A stretch of 64,000 bases of DNA. Source: an uncultured Subdoligranulum sp. Lineage in GTDB: Bacteria > Bacillota > Clostridia > Oscillospirales > Ruminococcaceae. Location: NCBI GenBank assembly GCA_904374465.1, contig CAJFFY010000007.1, forward strand, positions 21,284 through 85,283, given 5' to 3'. The notes below the pieces were generated by a model that saw only the letters and a list, made by a program, of their open reading frames with translations, was not told the origin of the DNA and ran no database searches. Each line of letters starts with the position of its first letter. Positions within the stretch are counted from its first letter, which is position 1. A program made the translations under genes and the position numbers. Positions 1 through 10,253 of the stretch are shown piece after piece.

Positions 1-417
1 CCCACCCACAGCCATGTGGTGCCGGCTTTGATCCGTCGGTTCCACGAGGCCAAGGAGCAGAACCTGCCCAGTGTTACCTGCTGGGGCGATGGCAGCCCGC
101 TGCGGGAGTTCCTGTACGTGGATGACCTGGCCAACCTCTGCGTGTTCCTCATGAACAACTATTCCGGCAACGAGACCGTCAACGCCGGCACCGGCAAGGA
201 ACTGACCATCAAGGAACTGACCGAACTGGTGGCCAAGGTAGTGGGCTACACCGGCGAGATCCTCTGGGATCCCACCAAGCCCAACGGCACGCCCCGCAAA
301 CTGCTGGACGTGAGCAAAGCTACCAAGCTGGGCTGGACCTACAAGACCGAGCTGGAAGACGGCCTGCGACTGGCTTACGAAGACTTCCTGAACAACCCCA
401 TGCGGGCAGAACGATAA
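1..417 (+). CDS. GDP-L-fucose synthase, C-terminal part (5' truncated by window)
   Basis: The reading frame is open from base 1, so the gene begins upstream of the window. The visible 138 codons match the C-terminal half of GDP-L-fucose synthase (GDP-4-keto-6-deoxymannose epimerase/reductase, SDR superfamily): an [14 protein letters not shown] helix, then [15 protein letters not shown] and the [13 protein letters not shown] substrate-binding stretch. The enzyme makes GDP-L-fucose from GDP-4-keto-6-deoxymannose in the cytoplasm, for surface glycans. The following genes (manC and a phosphohexomutase) supply its GDP-mannose precursor, which supports the call. A gmd gene would be expected upstream but is outside the window. 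The catalytic SYK motif cannot be checked here. Confidence 0.88.
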   Translation, partial: PTHSHVVPALIRRFHEAKEQNLPSVTCWGDGSPLREFLYVDDLANLCVFLMNNYSGNETVNAGTGKELTIKELTELVAKVVGYTGEILWDPTKPNGTPRKLLDVSKATKLGWTYKTELEDGLRLAYEDFLNNPMRAER

Positions 418-495
418 CTTCCCAGGGGGCCGTTGATCTCTTTTGGGGAAGACGGCCTCTTTTTTTATCCCCCCAAGTCAAGGAGGAAACCGACT

Positions 496-1812
496 ATGAA
501 TATTGTATTGCTCTCCGGCGGGTCGGGCAAACGGCTCTGGCCTTTGTCCAATGACATCCGTTCCAAACAATTCATCAAAATTTTCAAAAAAGAAGACGGC
601 ACGCTGGAATCTATGGTCCAGCGGGTGTATGGTCAGATCCGCGAGGTGGATCCCCAGGCTACTGTGACCATTGCCACCTCCAAGAGCCAGGTTTCTGCCA
701 TCCATAACCAGCTGGGACAAGATGTGGGCATCTGTGTGGAGCCCTGCCGTCGGGACACCTTCCCGGCCATCGCCCTGGCAACCGCCTATCTGCATGATGT
801 GAAGGGAATCCCGTTGGAAGAATCCGTGGTGGTCTGCCCGGTGGACCCCTATGTGGAAGAAGATTATTTCCGTGTCGTGGAACAACTGGGCCAGCAGGCT
901 CTGAAAGGACAAGCCAATTTGGTTCTCATGGGGATTCAGCCCACCTATCCCAGCGAAAAATACGGGTATATCATTCCCCGCACGCAGGATCCGGTGAGTG
1001 AAGTGGAGACCTTCAAGGAAAAACCGGACGCCGAAACGGCCCAGAAATATATCGACCAGGGCGCTCTTTGGAATGGCGGCGTTTTTGCCTATAAGGTGGG
1101 CTATCTGTTGGATAAAGCCCATCAGCTCATCGATTTCACCGATTACCAGGACCTTTTTGACAAATACGAGAAACTGGAAAAAATCAGTTTTGACTACGCG
1201 GTGGTGGAGAAAGAAACCAAAATCCAGGTTATGCGGTTTGCCGGTCAGTGGAAGGATCTGGGAACCTGGAACACCCTCACCGAGGCAATGGAAGATCCTT
1301 GCATCGGAGAAGGCATGCTGAATGATACCTGCCAGAACGTCCATGTAATCAACGAGCTGAGCGTTCCGATCCTCTGCATGGGCTTGAAGGACGTCATCGT
1401 GTCCGCCAGCGCAGAAGGCATTCTGGTGTCGGACAAGGAACAGTCTAGCTATATCAAACCCTTTGTGGACAAGATCGATCAGCAGATTATGTTTGCCGAA
1501 AAGTCCTGGGGCAGCTTCCGGGTGCTCGACGTGGAAGATGAAAGTCTCACCATCAAGGTGACCCTCCATGCAGGGCACGGCATGAATTATCACAGTCACC
1601 AGTACCGGGATGAGGTCTGGACTGTCATCGCCGGAGAAGGCCGGACTGTGGTGGACGGCATCGAGAAGAAGGTCAAAGTGGGAGACGTGATTACCATGCC
1701 GGCAGGTTGCCGTCATACCATTTTTGCGGACACGGAATTGCAGCTTATTGAGGTTCAATTGGGCAAAGAAATCAGCGTCCAGGACAAGCAGAAGTACGAG
1801 TTGGAACGGTAA
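496..1812 (+). CDS. manC: Mannose-1-phosphate guanylyltransferase with type II cupin domain
   Basis: The 438-residue protein makes GDP-mannose from GTP and mannose-1-phosphate. The N-terminus carries the nucleotidyltransferase signature GGSGKRLWPLS (about residues 8-18), followed by the EPCRRDTFPAIALA region. The last ~110 residues form a cupin with HSHQYRDEVWTVIAGEG, as in ManC/CpsB proteins whose C-terminal part resembles mannose-6-phosphate isomerase. The start is ATG 496 behind AAGGAGG; an open frame from 433 lacks a ribosome-binding site. The gene lies 78 bases after the GDP-fucose synthase gene and 87 bases before the phosphohexomutase, so the three probably form a GDP-sugar operon. Confidence 0.9.
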   Translation: MNIVLLSGGSGKRLWPLSNDIRSKQFIKIFKKEDGTLESMVQRVYGQIREVDPQATVTIATSKSQVSAIHNQLGQDVGICVEPCRRDTFPAIALATAYLHDVKGIPLEESVVVCPVDPYVEEDYFRVVEQLGQQALKGQANLVLMGIQPTYPSEKYGYIIPRTQDPVSEVETFKEKPDAETAQKYIDQGALWNGGVFAYKVGYLLDKAHQLIDFTDYQDLFDKYEKLEKISFDYAVVEKETKIQVMRFAGQWKDLGTWNTLTEAMEDPCIGEGMLNDTCQNVHVINELSVPILCMGLKDVIVSASAEGILVSDKEQSSYIKPFVDKIDQQIMFAEKSWGSFRVLDVEDESLTIKVTLHAGHGMNYHSHQYRDEVWTVIAGEGRTVVDGIEKKVKVGDVITMPAGCRHTIFADTELQLIEVQLGKEISVQDKQKYELER

Positions 1813-1899
1813 ACCTTTTCTGCTTCAGGGCAGTAGTGCCGGCTTGGATCGGACAGGCCCGGTTTCTGCTGACATGAAGCCGAAAAGAAGAGGTACAAA

Positions 1900-3591
1900 A
1901 TGGATTACAAAAAGGAATATGAGCGCTGGTGCCGCCTGGCCGTGGCCGATGCTGACGTTGCCGCCGAATTGAAGGCCATGGATGATGCCAAAATAGAGGA
2001 TGCCTTCTACCGGGATCTGGCCTTCGGCACCGGAGGACTCCGCGGCGTCATCGGGGCAGGTACCAACCGGATGAATATATATACCGTCGCAAAGGCATCC
2101 CAGGGCCTGGCAAACTACCTGAACCAGACGACAGAAAAGCCCTCGGTGGCCATCGGATATGACAGCCGGATCAAATCCCAGCTGTTTGCCCGGGTAGCGG
2201 CCCAGGTATTTGCGGCCAACGGGGTCAAGGCGCATATCTGGCCCCGGTTGCTGCCGGTGCCCACCGTTTCCTATGCCACCCGTTATCTGGGAACCAGCGC
2301 AGGCGTGATGGTCACGGCTTCTCACAACCCCAGCAAGTATAACGGATACAAGGTCTATGGCGCAGATGGTTGCCAGATTACCACTGAGGCGGCAGCGAAA
2401 ATCCTCGGTGAAATTGAAAAACTGGATATTTTCGGGGATGTGAAGCAGGCGGACTTTGAAGAAAGCCTGGCCGAAGGAAAAATTTCCTATATTCCCGACG
2501 AAGTGCTCACCGCTTTCGTGGAAGAGGTCAAGAAACAGTCTGTTCTCTTTGGGGAAACCGTGAATAAAGACGTAGCCATTGTCTACTCTCCGCTCAATGG
2601 CACCGGCCTGGAGCCTGTGACCCGCACACTGCGGGAGATGGGATATGGCAACATCACGGTGGTCAAAGAACAGGAACAGCCGGACGGCAATTTCCCCACC
2701 TGTCCTTATCCCAACCCGGAAATCAAGGAAGCCATGGCACTGGGTATGGAATACGCCAAGAAGTGCAATGCGGATCTTCTTTTGGCTACCGATCCGGACT
2801 GTGACCGGGTTGGCATCGCGGTCAAGGACAAGAATGGGGACTACCAGCTCCTGTCCGGCAACGAGACCGGCCTGCTGCTGTTGGATTATATCTGCGCCCA
2901 GCGGCAAAAGCACGGAAAAATGCCCGCTGACCCGGTGATGATCAAAACCATTGTTACCACCGATATGGGAGAGCAGATCGCTACCCATTACGGAGTGCGG
3001 ACCATCAACGTGCTCACCGGCTTCAAGTTCATCGGAGAACAAATCGGGCTGTTGGAAAAGCAGGGGAAAGCGGACAGCTATATTTTCGGCTTTGAGGAAA
3101 GCTACGGTTATCTGTCCGGCGGCTACGTCCGGGATAAGGATGGCGTCAACGGCGCTTACCTGATCTGCGAGATGTTCAGCTACTATGCCACCCAGGGCAT
3201 CAGCCTGCTGGATAAGCTGAACGAACTGTACAAGACCTATGGTTATGCCCTGAACACCCTGCACAGCTACGAGTTTGATGGCAGCGCGGGTTTCGCCAAA
3301 ATGCAGAAGATCATGGAGCAGTTCCATCAGGATGTGGGTACCGGCAAGACGATTCATGCCTTCGGCGGCAAGGAAATCCGGACCGTGCTGGATTACAGCA
3401 AGGGACTGGATGGCCTGCCCAAGTCGGATGTACTGAAATATCTGCTGGCCGACCACTGTTCTGTGGTGGTGCGTCCCTCCGGCACCGAACCGAAATTGAA
3501 GACCTACATTTCGGTAAGCGCTCCGGATCACGCGTCCGCGGCCGCTCTGGAAGAAAAAATCACCGGGGAACTGGGCGCGTTTTTCCGGTAA
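1900..3591 (+). CDS. Phosphoglucomutase/phosphomannomutase family protein
   Basis: This 563-residue alpha-D-phosphohexomutase interconverts hexose-1- and hexose-6-phosphates through a phosphoserine enzyme. The four hallmarks of the family are visible: the active-site serine in TASHNP (Ser141), the metal-binding loop DPDCDR, the sugar-binding GFEESYGYL loop, and the C-terminal phosphate-binding RPSGTEPKLK. The length fits the PgcA-type subfamily of Firmicutes. Next to manC it probably supplies mannose-1-phosphate, but glucose specificity cannot be excluded from sequence. The start ATG follows AAGAAGAGG. Confidence 0.9.
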   Translation: MDYKKEYERWCRLAVADADVAAELKAMDDAKIEDAFYRDLAFGTGGLRGVIGAGTNRMNIYTVAKASQGLANYLNQTTEKPSVAIGYDSRIKSQLFARVAAQVFAANGVKAHIWPRLLPVPTVSYATRYLGTSAGVMVTASHNPSKYNGYKVYGADGCQITTEAAAKILGEIEKLDIFGDVKQADFEESLAEGKISYIPDEVLTAFVEEVKKQSVLFGETVNKDVAIVYSPLNGTGLEPVTRTLREMGYGNITVVKEQEQPDGNFPTCPYPNPEIKEAMALGMEYAKKCNADLLLATDPDCDRVGIAVKDKNGDYQLLSGNETGLLLLDYICAQRQKHGKMPADPVMIKTIVTTDMGEQIATHYGVRTINVLTGFKFIGEQIGLLEKQGKADSYIFGFEESYGYLSGGYVRDKDGVNGAYLICEMFSYYATQGISLLDKLNELYKTYGYALNTLHSYEFDGSAGFAKMQKIMEQFHQDVGTGKTIHAFGGKEIRTVLDYSKGLDGLPKSDVLKYLLADHCSVVVRPSGTEPKLKTYISVSAPDHASAAALEEKITGELGAFFR

Positions 3592-3662
3592 GAAAAGAAA
3601 TCCGAATTACCGGTGCAACAACCGCAGAAGGGCACACAAAATGACTTTTTTGTCGGCAGGGG

Positions 3663-3690
3663 TTGACTTGCAGGCAGAAATCTGTATAAT
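3663..3690 (+). promoter_or_regulatory. Sigma-A promoter of tRNA-Thr
   Basis: TTGACT at 3663-3668 and a perfect TATAAT at 3685-3690 are separated by 16 bases and lie 18 bases before the tRNA, as expected for a stable-RNA promoter. Confidence 0.8.
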
Positions 3691-3708
3691 ATTAGTGTTG
3701 CCCTTTGC

Positions 3709-3784
3709 GCTAGTATGGCTCAGTTGGTAGAGCAGCTGATTCGTAATCAGCAGGTCGTCGGTTCAAGTCCGACTACTAGCTCCA
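3709..3784 (+). tRNA. tRNA-Thr (anticodon CGT)
   Basis: A complete cloverleaf can be folded: acceptor GCTAGTA (3709-3715) pairs with TACTAGC (3774-3780), followed by T73 and an encoded CCA. The anticodon stem GCTGA/TCAGC encloses loop TTCGTAA, so the anticodon is CGT, reading threonine ACG. The T-arm GGTTCAAGTCC is normal. It stands alone with its own promoter and terminator. Confidence 0.95.
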
Positions 3785-3787
3785 GGC

Positions 3788-3824
3788 AAAGCCCCCGGAA
3801 CCGTAGGTTTCGGGGGCTTTTTGT
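3788..3824 (+). terminator. Rho-independent terminator after tRNA-Thr
   Basis: AAAGCCCCCGGAACC pairs with GGTTTCGGGGGCTTT around a GTA loop and runs into a T-tract. Confidence 0.88.
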
Positions 3825-3921
3825 GTTGGCTTCTATAGTTTCTTCGACAATTTTCTACAAAAACTTTACGCAAGCGTCTTTTTGCGGTACTATAGAAAAA
3901 ACACCGACCGAAAGAAGGCGA

Positions 3922-4548
3922 ATGACAGCCATGCGAATTCTATTCTTCCTTTTTGCCTGGATTTTTTCGCTGTTCTGCCTTTGTCTGGTTCCGGTATATG
4001 GGATTTTCTCGGTCACCGGATTTCTGGGTCTGCTGGTCGGTCTGCTGGCTCTTCCCATCGCTCCGATCCGACGACTCTGGGATCGGATTTTGCCCCCGCA
4101 ATCGCCGCGCTTTTCAAGACAAGCACTTTTGTTTGCGGCTTTCTGTGTACTACTGGCAGCCGCCCCCACACCTTATACCAATGCAGCAACCGGGCTTACG
4201 GATTCCGCCGCCGTGACAGCACAAAAGAAGGCAGCCTTGGTTCCTGTGCCCACAGCGGCCACGGACGTTTCCACACCGCAGCCCGGTTGGACACCTGCTC
4301 CCACGGCAAGCATCAAGGACGAAGCAAGCGAAAGCGCCTCATTAGCACTGACGCCGGAAAGCTCTTCCGCTGCGAGTCAGACAGCACAAGGGCAGGACGA
4401 CCAGGAACTTGTGTACATCGCCGGCAGTGGAAAGGGAACACGTTATCACAGCGATCCCACCTGCAGCCAGATGAAAAATGCCACGCCGTTGACGAAAGAG
4501 GAAGCGGAAGCCCGCGGCTATAGTCCCTGCAAGCGCTGTATTGGTTGA
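3922..4548 (+). CDS. Small membrane protein with C-terminal Cys motif of unknown function
   Basis: About 208 residues. Two hydrophobic segments lie in the first ~75 residues (FFLFAWIFSLFCLCL and ITGFLG...LLALP-like), then a third around the FAAFCVLLAA stretch. An extended Pro/Ala/Thr/Ser-rich spacer follows. The last ~40 residues form a compact module with a YHSDPTCSQM motif and a closing SPCKRC. This tail recurs in clostridial envelope proteins and resembles small Cys-containing metal-binding modules (my inference). ATG 3922 follows AAGAAGG; ATG 3931 is an alternative. An in-frame extension upstream would run through tRNA-Thr and is not credible. No specific function is recognised. Confidence 0.7.
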   Translation: MTAMRILFFLFAWIFSLFCLCLVPVYGIFSVTGFLGLLVGLLALPIAPIRRLWDRILPPQSPRFSRQALLFAAFCVLLAAAPTPYTNAATGLTDSAAVTAQKKAALVPVPTAATDVSTPQPGWTPAPTASIKDEASESASLALTPESSSAASQTAQGQDDQELVYIAGSGKGTRYHSDPTCSQMKNATPLTKEEAEARGYSPCKRCIG

Positions 4549-4562
4549 GTTTTTCCGAAAGG

Positions 4563-4590
4563 AAAGCGGTCCTTTGGGGCCGCTTTTTTT
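4563..4590 (+). terminator. Rho-independent terminator
   Basis: AAGCGGTCC and GGGCCGCTT pair around TTTG (one G-T pair) and are followed by a run of T, just after the small membrane-protein gene. Confidence 0.82.
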
Positions 4591-4653
4591 ATGTTCCCGC
4601 CTTGTTTGGTCGGGAATTCTTTTTTGTTCATAAAAATTTTATACACAAACCCC

Positions 4654-4682
4654 TTGATTTTTTGGGAGAAAGTGGTTATTAT
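4654..4682 (+). promoter_or_regulatory. Promoter of groES-groEL
   Basis: TTGATT at 4654-4659 and TATTAT at 4677-4682 with a 17-base spacer. Transcription would start just before or within the CIRCE operator, the usual geometry for HrcA repression. Confidence 0.7.
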
Positions 4683-4686
4683 ATGT

Positions 4687-4713
4687 TTAGCACTCAAGAG
4701 AAACGAGTGCTAA
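4687..4713 (+). promoter_or_regulatory. CIRCE operator (HrcA binding site)
   Basis: A perfect inverted repeat TTAGCACTC-N9-GAGTGCTAA matches the CIRCE consensus base for base. It sits 48 bases before the groES start and directly after the promoter, so groESL is predicted to be repressed by HrcA and induced by heat or unfolded protein. hrcA itself is not in the window. Confidence 0.97.
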
Positions 4714-4745
4714 ACCAAATCTTTCAAGAGAAATCTTTTATTTAG

Positions 4746-5045
<300 letters not shown>

Positions 5046-5089
5046 GACTTTCACAAACATCCAGATTTGTTTTGAGTAAAAGGAGATAA

Positions 5090-6730
<1,641 letters not shown>

Positions 6731-6762
6731 TCCGCACATCGGCTGCTGATTCCTGAATAGAG

Positions 6763-6803
6763 AAAATCCCCGGGACTTCTAAGAAGTCCCGGGGATTTTT
6801 TTT
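6763..6803 (+). terminator. Strong terminator after groEL, probably bidirectional
   Basis: AAAATCCCCGGGACTTC pairs perfectly with GAAGTCCCGGGGATTTT around TAA, with a long T run on the plus strand. The A-rich left flank gives a T run for the converging minus-strand gene ending at 6806. Confidence 0.92.
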
Positions 6804-6805
6804 GT

Positions 6806-8029
6806 TCAGGAATGGTGGGTGCGAACGCGCCTTTGTTTGCGCGGCAAGGCAAACGCTTTGCGCACAAACTGGTCCATTTCCGCTTTGGTATCGTAACAGC
6901 AGATCAGAAGCTCATCGCCCATGGCGCCCGCCAGGGCAGGGGGCATCTGCCCGATCTGACGCAGATGCCCGCCGCACTGTGTGGCCAGTTCCCCCAAAGG
7001 ATAATCATATGTCACGCCACGACGGCGTCCCACATACACGCAGAAGCGCCGGGGGCCGATATAGGTGTGACGGCATTGGTCAAAGGCCACCATATCCGCA
7101 TAAATCTGGTACACATCCACGCTTTGGCTGTAGTTGATCATCTCAGTGGTAAAGCCGCCGGCCGGACGCATGTTGACTTCCAGCCCCACCAGGGCGCCTT
7201 TCTTGCCCAGACCGGGTTTAGTCTCTGTCAGACGGAAAAATTCCAGATGGAAGAAGCGGCGTGTCACGCCAAAGGCCTGCAGGGTTTTGCGGCCGATCCG
7301 TTCCACATCCGCGGGAACATGTTCGTCAATGTAATAGTAGGTGGGCACGCCTTCGTTGACCATATCCATGATGGAATTGGGGGTCACATGGCTGACGGCA
7401 AACAGCACTTCTCCCTTGGAATTACAAACCCCGTCATAGGTGGTCACCACCCCGGGCAGGTATTCTTCCATCAGGTAGGGGACCTGCGGCGGTGCCAGAA
7501 AGAACCGATCCAGGTCTTCCTCATTTTCCAGGCGATAGGTGGCATTGGCGCCCACACCGTTGTCGGGTTTGACGACCACCGGATATCCCACCTGGGCAAT
7601 GAATGTTTTGGCGGCATACTTCGTGGTCAGGGGAATACAGCGGGCACAGGGAATTCCGGCGTGCTGGTAGGTTTCTTTCATGGCCAGCTTGCTTTTCCAG
7701 CCCTGGATGGCATCGGATTTAGGGCCGGTGGTGATATTAAAGGCGGTGCGCAGGGCCGCGTCCATTTCCAGCCAATATTCGTTGTTGGATTCGATCCAGT
7801 CGATTTTTCCATAGCGGAAGGTGAAATAGCCCACCGCACGGACCATATCATCATAGTTGCCCAGATCGTCCACGCGGTAATACTCGGTCAGCACACTTTT
7901 CAATTCCGGATGCAGCGTATCGTAGGGAGCATCCCCCAGTCCCAGTACATTGACCCCGTTTTCCTTGAGCCGAATGGCAAACCACCGGAAGGTCTCCGGA
8001 AAATTGGGGGAAACCAGAATAAAATTCAT
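6806..8029 (-). CDS. ATP-grasp domain ligase of unknown substrate
   Basis: 407 residues. The N-terminal ~110 residues form a Rossmann-like preATP-grasp part (MNFILVSPNFPETFRWFA). The centre is an ATP-grasp fold related to the carbamoyl-phosphate synthase large chain: KLAMKETYQHAGIPCAR, then GYPVVVKPDNGVGANAT (phosphate loop and conserved Lys), the adenine-contact PYLMEEYLPG, and the metal-binding LEVNMRPAGGF. Such enzymes join a carboxylate to an amine through an acyl-phosphate. The substrate cannot be inferred. The start overlaps the stop of the upstream membrane protein gene by four bases, so the two are translationally coupled and probably work together. Confidence 0.82.
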   Translation of the reverse strand: MNFILVSPNFPETFRWFAIRLKENGVNVLGLGDAPYDTLHPELKSVLTEYYRVDDLGNYDDMVRAVGYFTFRYGKIDWIESNNEYWLEMDAALRTAFNITTGPKSDAIQGWKSKLAMKETYQHAGIPCARCIPLTTKYAAKTFIAQVGYPVVVKPDNGVGANATYRLENEEDLDRFFLAPPQVPYLMEEYLPGVVTTYDGVCNSKGEVLFAVSHVTPNSIMDMVNEGVPTYYYIDEHVPADVERIGRKTLQAFGVTRRFFHLEFFRLTETKPGLGKKGALVGLEVNMRPAGGFTTEMINYSQSVDVYQIYADMVAFDQCRHTYIGPRRFCVYVGRRRGVTYDYPLGELATQCGGHLRQIGQMPPALAGAMGDELLICCYDTKAEMDQFVRKAFALPRKQRRVRTHHS

Positions 8030-8883
8030 GATTCCTTCCGCTCCTCATTCTGTTTTTCTTCTTTCCGATCCGGCTCCTTGGTTTCATTGGCCACCGGAAT
8101 GAAGCGTTTAACAAACTTGCCCTTGCCGCGGCTCAGCACATAAAAATACCCGATGATGGAAAAGACCAAGGCGCCGATAAAGTTGACGAAGAGGTCCTCC
8201 ATGGTATCCAGCAAGCCGATATCAAGATAGCCGCCCAGCCCCAGAGCGGTCTGGCTGCCATCCGCCTGCACCACAATGACATCCACAATATTGTGCAGTG
8301 CAACGGGGTGATTGCCCCCGGTGGGGTCCAGCAGAATGGTTCCGATGCTGTGGACCACCGTGTCTTTCTGCATATCCAGGAAAAAGAACTGGTCCATCGC
8401 GCACTCAAAAAACTCCCAGACAACACCTACCGTCATGGAAAAGCAAAAAGCCACGATGGCAAGGTACAAGGGGGAAAGGTGGAACCGGGCGCGGTTATGC
8501 CGGTTCAGAATGTCCAGCAGGGAAAAGCCGATAGCCGCGCACAGGAACCCGTTGAGCGTGTGCAAGACGGTATCCCAATAGGGGAAGGTGACGTAGTATG
8601 CGCCGATTTCCCCGAGAATTTCTGCCGCATAGATAAACAGCAGGATGATGATCTCCAGTGTGTTGGGTAGATCGATGTCCAGCTTTTTCTCCAGCAACGA
8701 GGGCATGGCAAACAGAAACAGCGTCAGAACGCAGAGAAAAACGTTCTCAAAATTGCGGTTGAACAGCTGTGCCAGCATGACCAGAACCACCGATGTGCGT
8801 AGAAAAACATACACAATAGTAACGGCACGCTTTTCTTGCCAAAGGGTCCGTAAACTTTCCCGTCTGCGTTTTTTGTGATCCAT
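8026..8883 (-). CDS. Polytopic membrane protein (YjdF/DUF2238-like)
   Basis: About 285 residues with a basic N-terminus (MDHKKRRRESL) and six or so hydrophobic segments. A central FPYWDTVLHTLNGFLCAAIGF block and a VVWEFFECAMDQFF block resemble the YjdF/DUF2238 membrane family, whose function is unknown. The tail is charged (KEEKQNEERKES). ATG 8883 has an AAGGAGCC site. An upstream extension to 8955 would run into the preceding gene and has no ribosome-binding site. It lies between a small Cys-rich protein gene and the ATP-grasp gene, with a four-base overlap with the latter. Confidence 0.75.
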   Translation of the reverse strand: MDHKKRRRESLRTLWQEKRAVTIVYVFLRTSVVLVMLAQLFNRNFENVFLCVLTLFLFAMPSLLEKKLDIDLPNTLEIIILLFIYAAEILGEIGAYYVTFPYWDTVLHTLNGFLCAAIGFSLLDILNRHNRARFHLSPLYLAIVAFCFSMTVGVVWEFFECAMDQFFFLDMQKDTVVHSIGTILLDPTGGNHPVALHNIVDVIVVQADGSQTALGLGGYLDIGLLDTMEDLFVNFIGALVFSIIGYFYVLSRGKGKFVKRFIPVANETKEPDRKEEKQNEERKES

Positions 8884-8896
8884 AATGGCTCCTTGC

Positions 8897-9115
8897 TCAG
8901 TCCAGTGTAAAATCCTTGGGGTCCAGTTCCGGCAAAACCTGCCGATGGGGAACACGCATCAGCGGGTCATAGCGGAAACGACGGCAGCAGTAATAAGGGG
9001 AAACCACGCCTTTGAGTTTGCAAAGAATCATTTTGGGGTCGGAAGCGGGATTCCCATACAGGCAGTACGCACATGCCGGTGCAATTTTGCTGCCGTAATA
9101 GGTCTTTTTGAACAT
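8897..9115 (-). CDS. Small Cys-rich protein, conserved in Clostridia (unknown function)
   Basis: 72 residues with a CAYCLYG pair near the start, a further Cys at MILCKLKG and a CC pair in SPYYCCRRFRYDP. This spacing suggests a small metal-binding (probably zinc) fold. The GVVSP-Y-CRRFRYDPL block looks strongly conserved in clostridial proteins of this size, from general familiarity with such families and not from a search. ATG 9115 follows GGGGTGAGG. It is the first gene of a three-gene minus-strand unit with its own promoter at 9150-9178. Confidence 0.72.
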   Translation of the reverse strand: MFKKTYYGSKIAPACAYCLYGNPASDPKMILCKLKGVVSPYYCCRRFRYDPLMRVPHRQVLPELDPKDFTLD

Positions 9116-9143
9116 AGCCTCACCCCAAATCCCACAAATATAC

Positions 9144-10187
9144 CTACTTATTATAGAAGTTTTGACGAACCTTGTAAAGGGCCGCACACAGGAAGCAAAA
9201 AACCACCACAGCCGCATCCCAGGGAAGGCGGTACATCGGGATCACCCGTGTCGCCAACGTGCTGTACACCGCGCATTCCGCCGGCAAAAACGGTGTACAC
9301 AAGCGAACCAGCAACACAAAAAGCACCAGATGGATGGCTCGATTCCATGCCAGGAGCTTGCAGGAAACTGCCCCCTGCAGCAGCATGGACAATTGTGCCC
9401 ACACCGAAAGTCCCAGTGTGCTCAGACAAAAGCAAATGCCGTACAAAGCCGGTTTTCCGCCAAGTCGGGCAAAGTCGGCACAACCGGCGGTGATTTCCAG
9501 CAGACCGCTCAGGAGCGGCTGAACCAGCGGCTGTTCGGGCAAAAACGGCAGCACCGCTGCTGCCACCGTGCGAAAAAACAGTACGCAGCCGCAAACCTGC
9601 AAGCTGCTGTCCACCGCCCGCCCCAGTGCACCGGAAAAGGAATTCTTTTGGGGGATCAGGCAAGCGCCTTGTGGGGCAGAGGACGCCACAGGCAACAGGG
9701 GAAGGCACAGCGCTGTGCTCAATAAATTGGCCGACAGTTGCAGACCGTATAACAGAACTCCCAAGGCAAGATTGCCCAGCAGTAAGCCCCCTACGCATCC
9801 GATAACAAACCCCGGGCTGGAACAACACCCCAACAGCATCACCTGAGAGGCATCCCGTGCGGACAAAGTGCCTTCCCGGCGCAGCTGCCCGGCCAGGCGA
9901 GCTGCCACCGCATAGCCTCCCAACCAGGAGAGCAGAATCGCCAAAACGCCGCTCGCGTTGCGCATCCCCAAAAAACGGGCGGCGGGACGCAGGGCCCGGC
10001 CATCTCCCACAAAACCCATCATCCAGTCGCAAAGGACAAAAAATGGAAACAAGGCCGGCAGCACCGTCCGTAGACATAGCTGTATGCCGCTTTCGAACCC
10101 CTGGGCTGCTGCCTGCGGTTGCCAGAGCAGAAGCCCGCCTGTGGCACAGCAGAGAATCAACCGGGCCGTTTTTCCCTTTCCACTCAT
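9144..10187 (-). CDS. ylbJ: Sporulation integral membrane protein YlbJ
   Basis: 347 residues, almost entirely hydrophobic with about eight membrane segments and two inverted blocks of the nucleoside-recognition (Gate) type: VLPALFPFFVLCDWM early and LLSGLLEITAGCADF late. The glycine-rich LLGCCSSPGFVIGCVGGLLLG is typical of YlbJ. In Bacillus, ylbJ is a sigma-E gene needed for heat-resistant spores. ATG 10187 follows GGGAGGCGG. The gene is divergent from yqfC, another sporulation gene, so the 66-base gap probably contains control sites for both. A start further upstream would cross into yqfC. Confidence 0.85.
   Translation of the reverse strand: MSGKGKTARLILCCATGGLLLWQPQAAAQGFESGIQLCLRTVLPALFPFFVLCDWMMGFVGDGRALRPAARFLGMRNASGVLAILLSWLGGYAVAARLAGQLRREGTLSARDASQVMLLGCCSSPGFVIGCVGGLLLGNLALGVLLYGLQLSANLLSTALCLPLLPVASSAPQGACLIPQKNSFSGALGRAVDSSLQVCGCVLFFRTVAAAVLPFLPEQPLVQPLLSGLLEITAGCADFARLGGKPALYGICFCLSTLGLSVWAQLSMLLQGAVSCKLLAWNRAIHLVLFVLLVRLCTPFLPAECAVYSTLATRVIPMYRLPWDAAVVVFCFLCAALYKVRQNFYNK
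9150..9178 (-). promoter_or_regulatory. Promoter inside the 3' end of ylbJ
   Basis: On the minus strand, TTTACA (9178-9173) and a perfect TATAAT (9155-9150) are 17 bases apart. It points at the 72-residue Cys-protein gene and allows the three genes below ylbJ to be expressed in vegetative cells independently of ylbJ. Confidence 0.72.
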
Positions 10188-10253
10188 AGAACCCGCCTCC
10201 CAAGACGTATATTGAGATGATCCGTTTTTTTTTCGGGCGGGGAGGGCTCTTTC

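Noticed and set aside
3715..3921. N-terminal extension of the small membrane protein through tRNA-Thr and its terminator
   Set aside because: It would translate a tRNA and a terminator; ATG 3922 with a nearby ribosome-binding site is sufficient.
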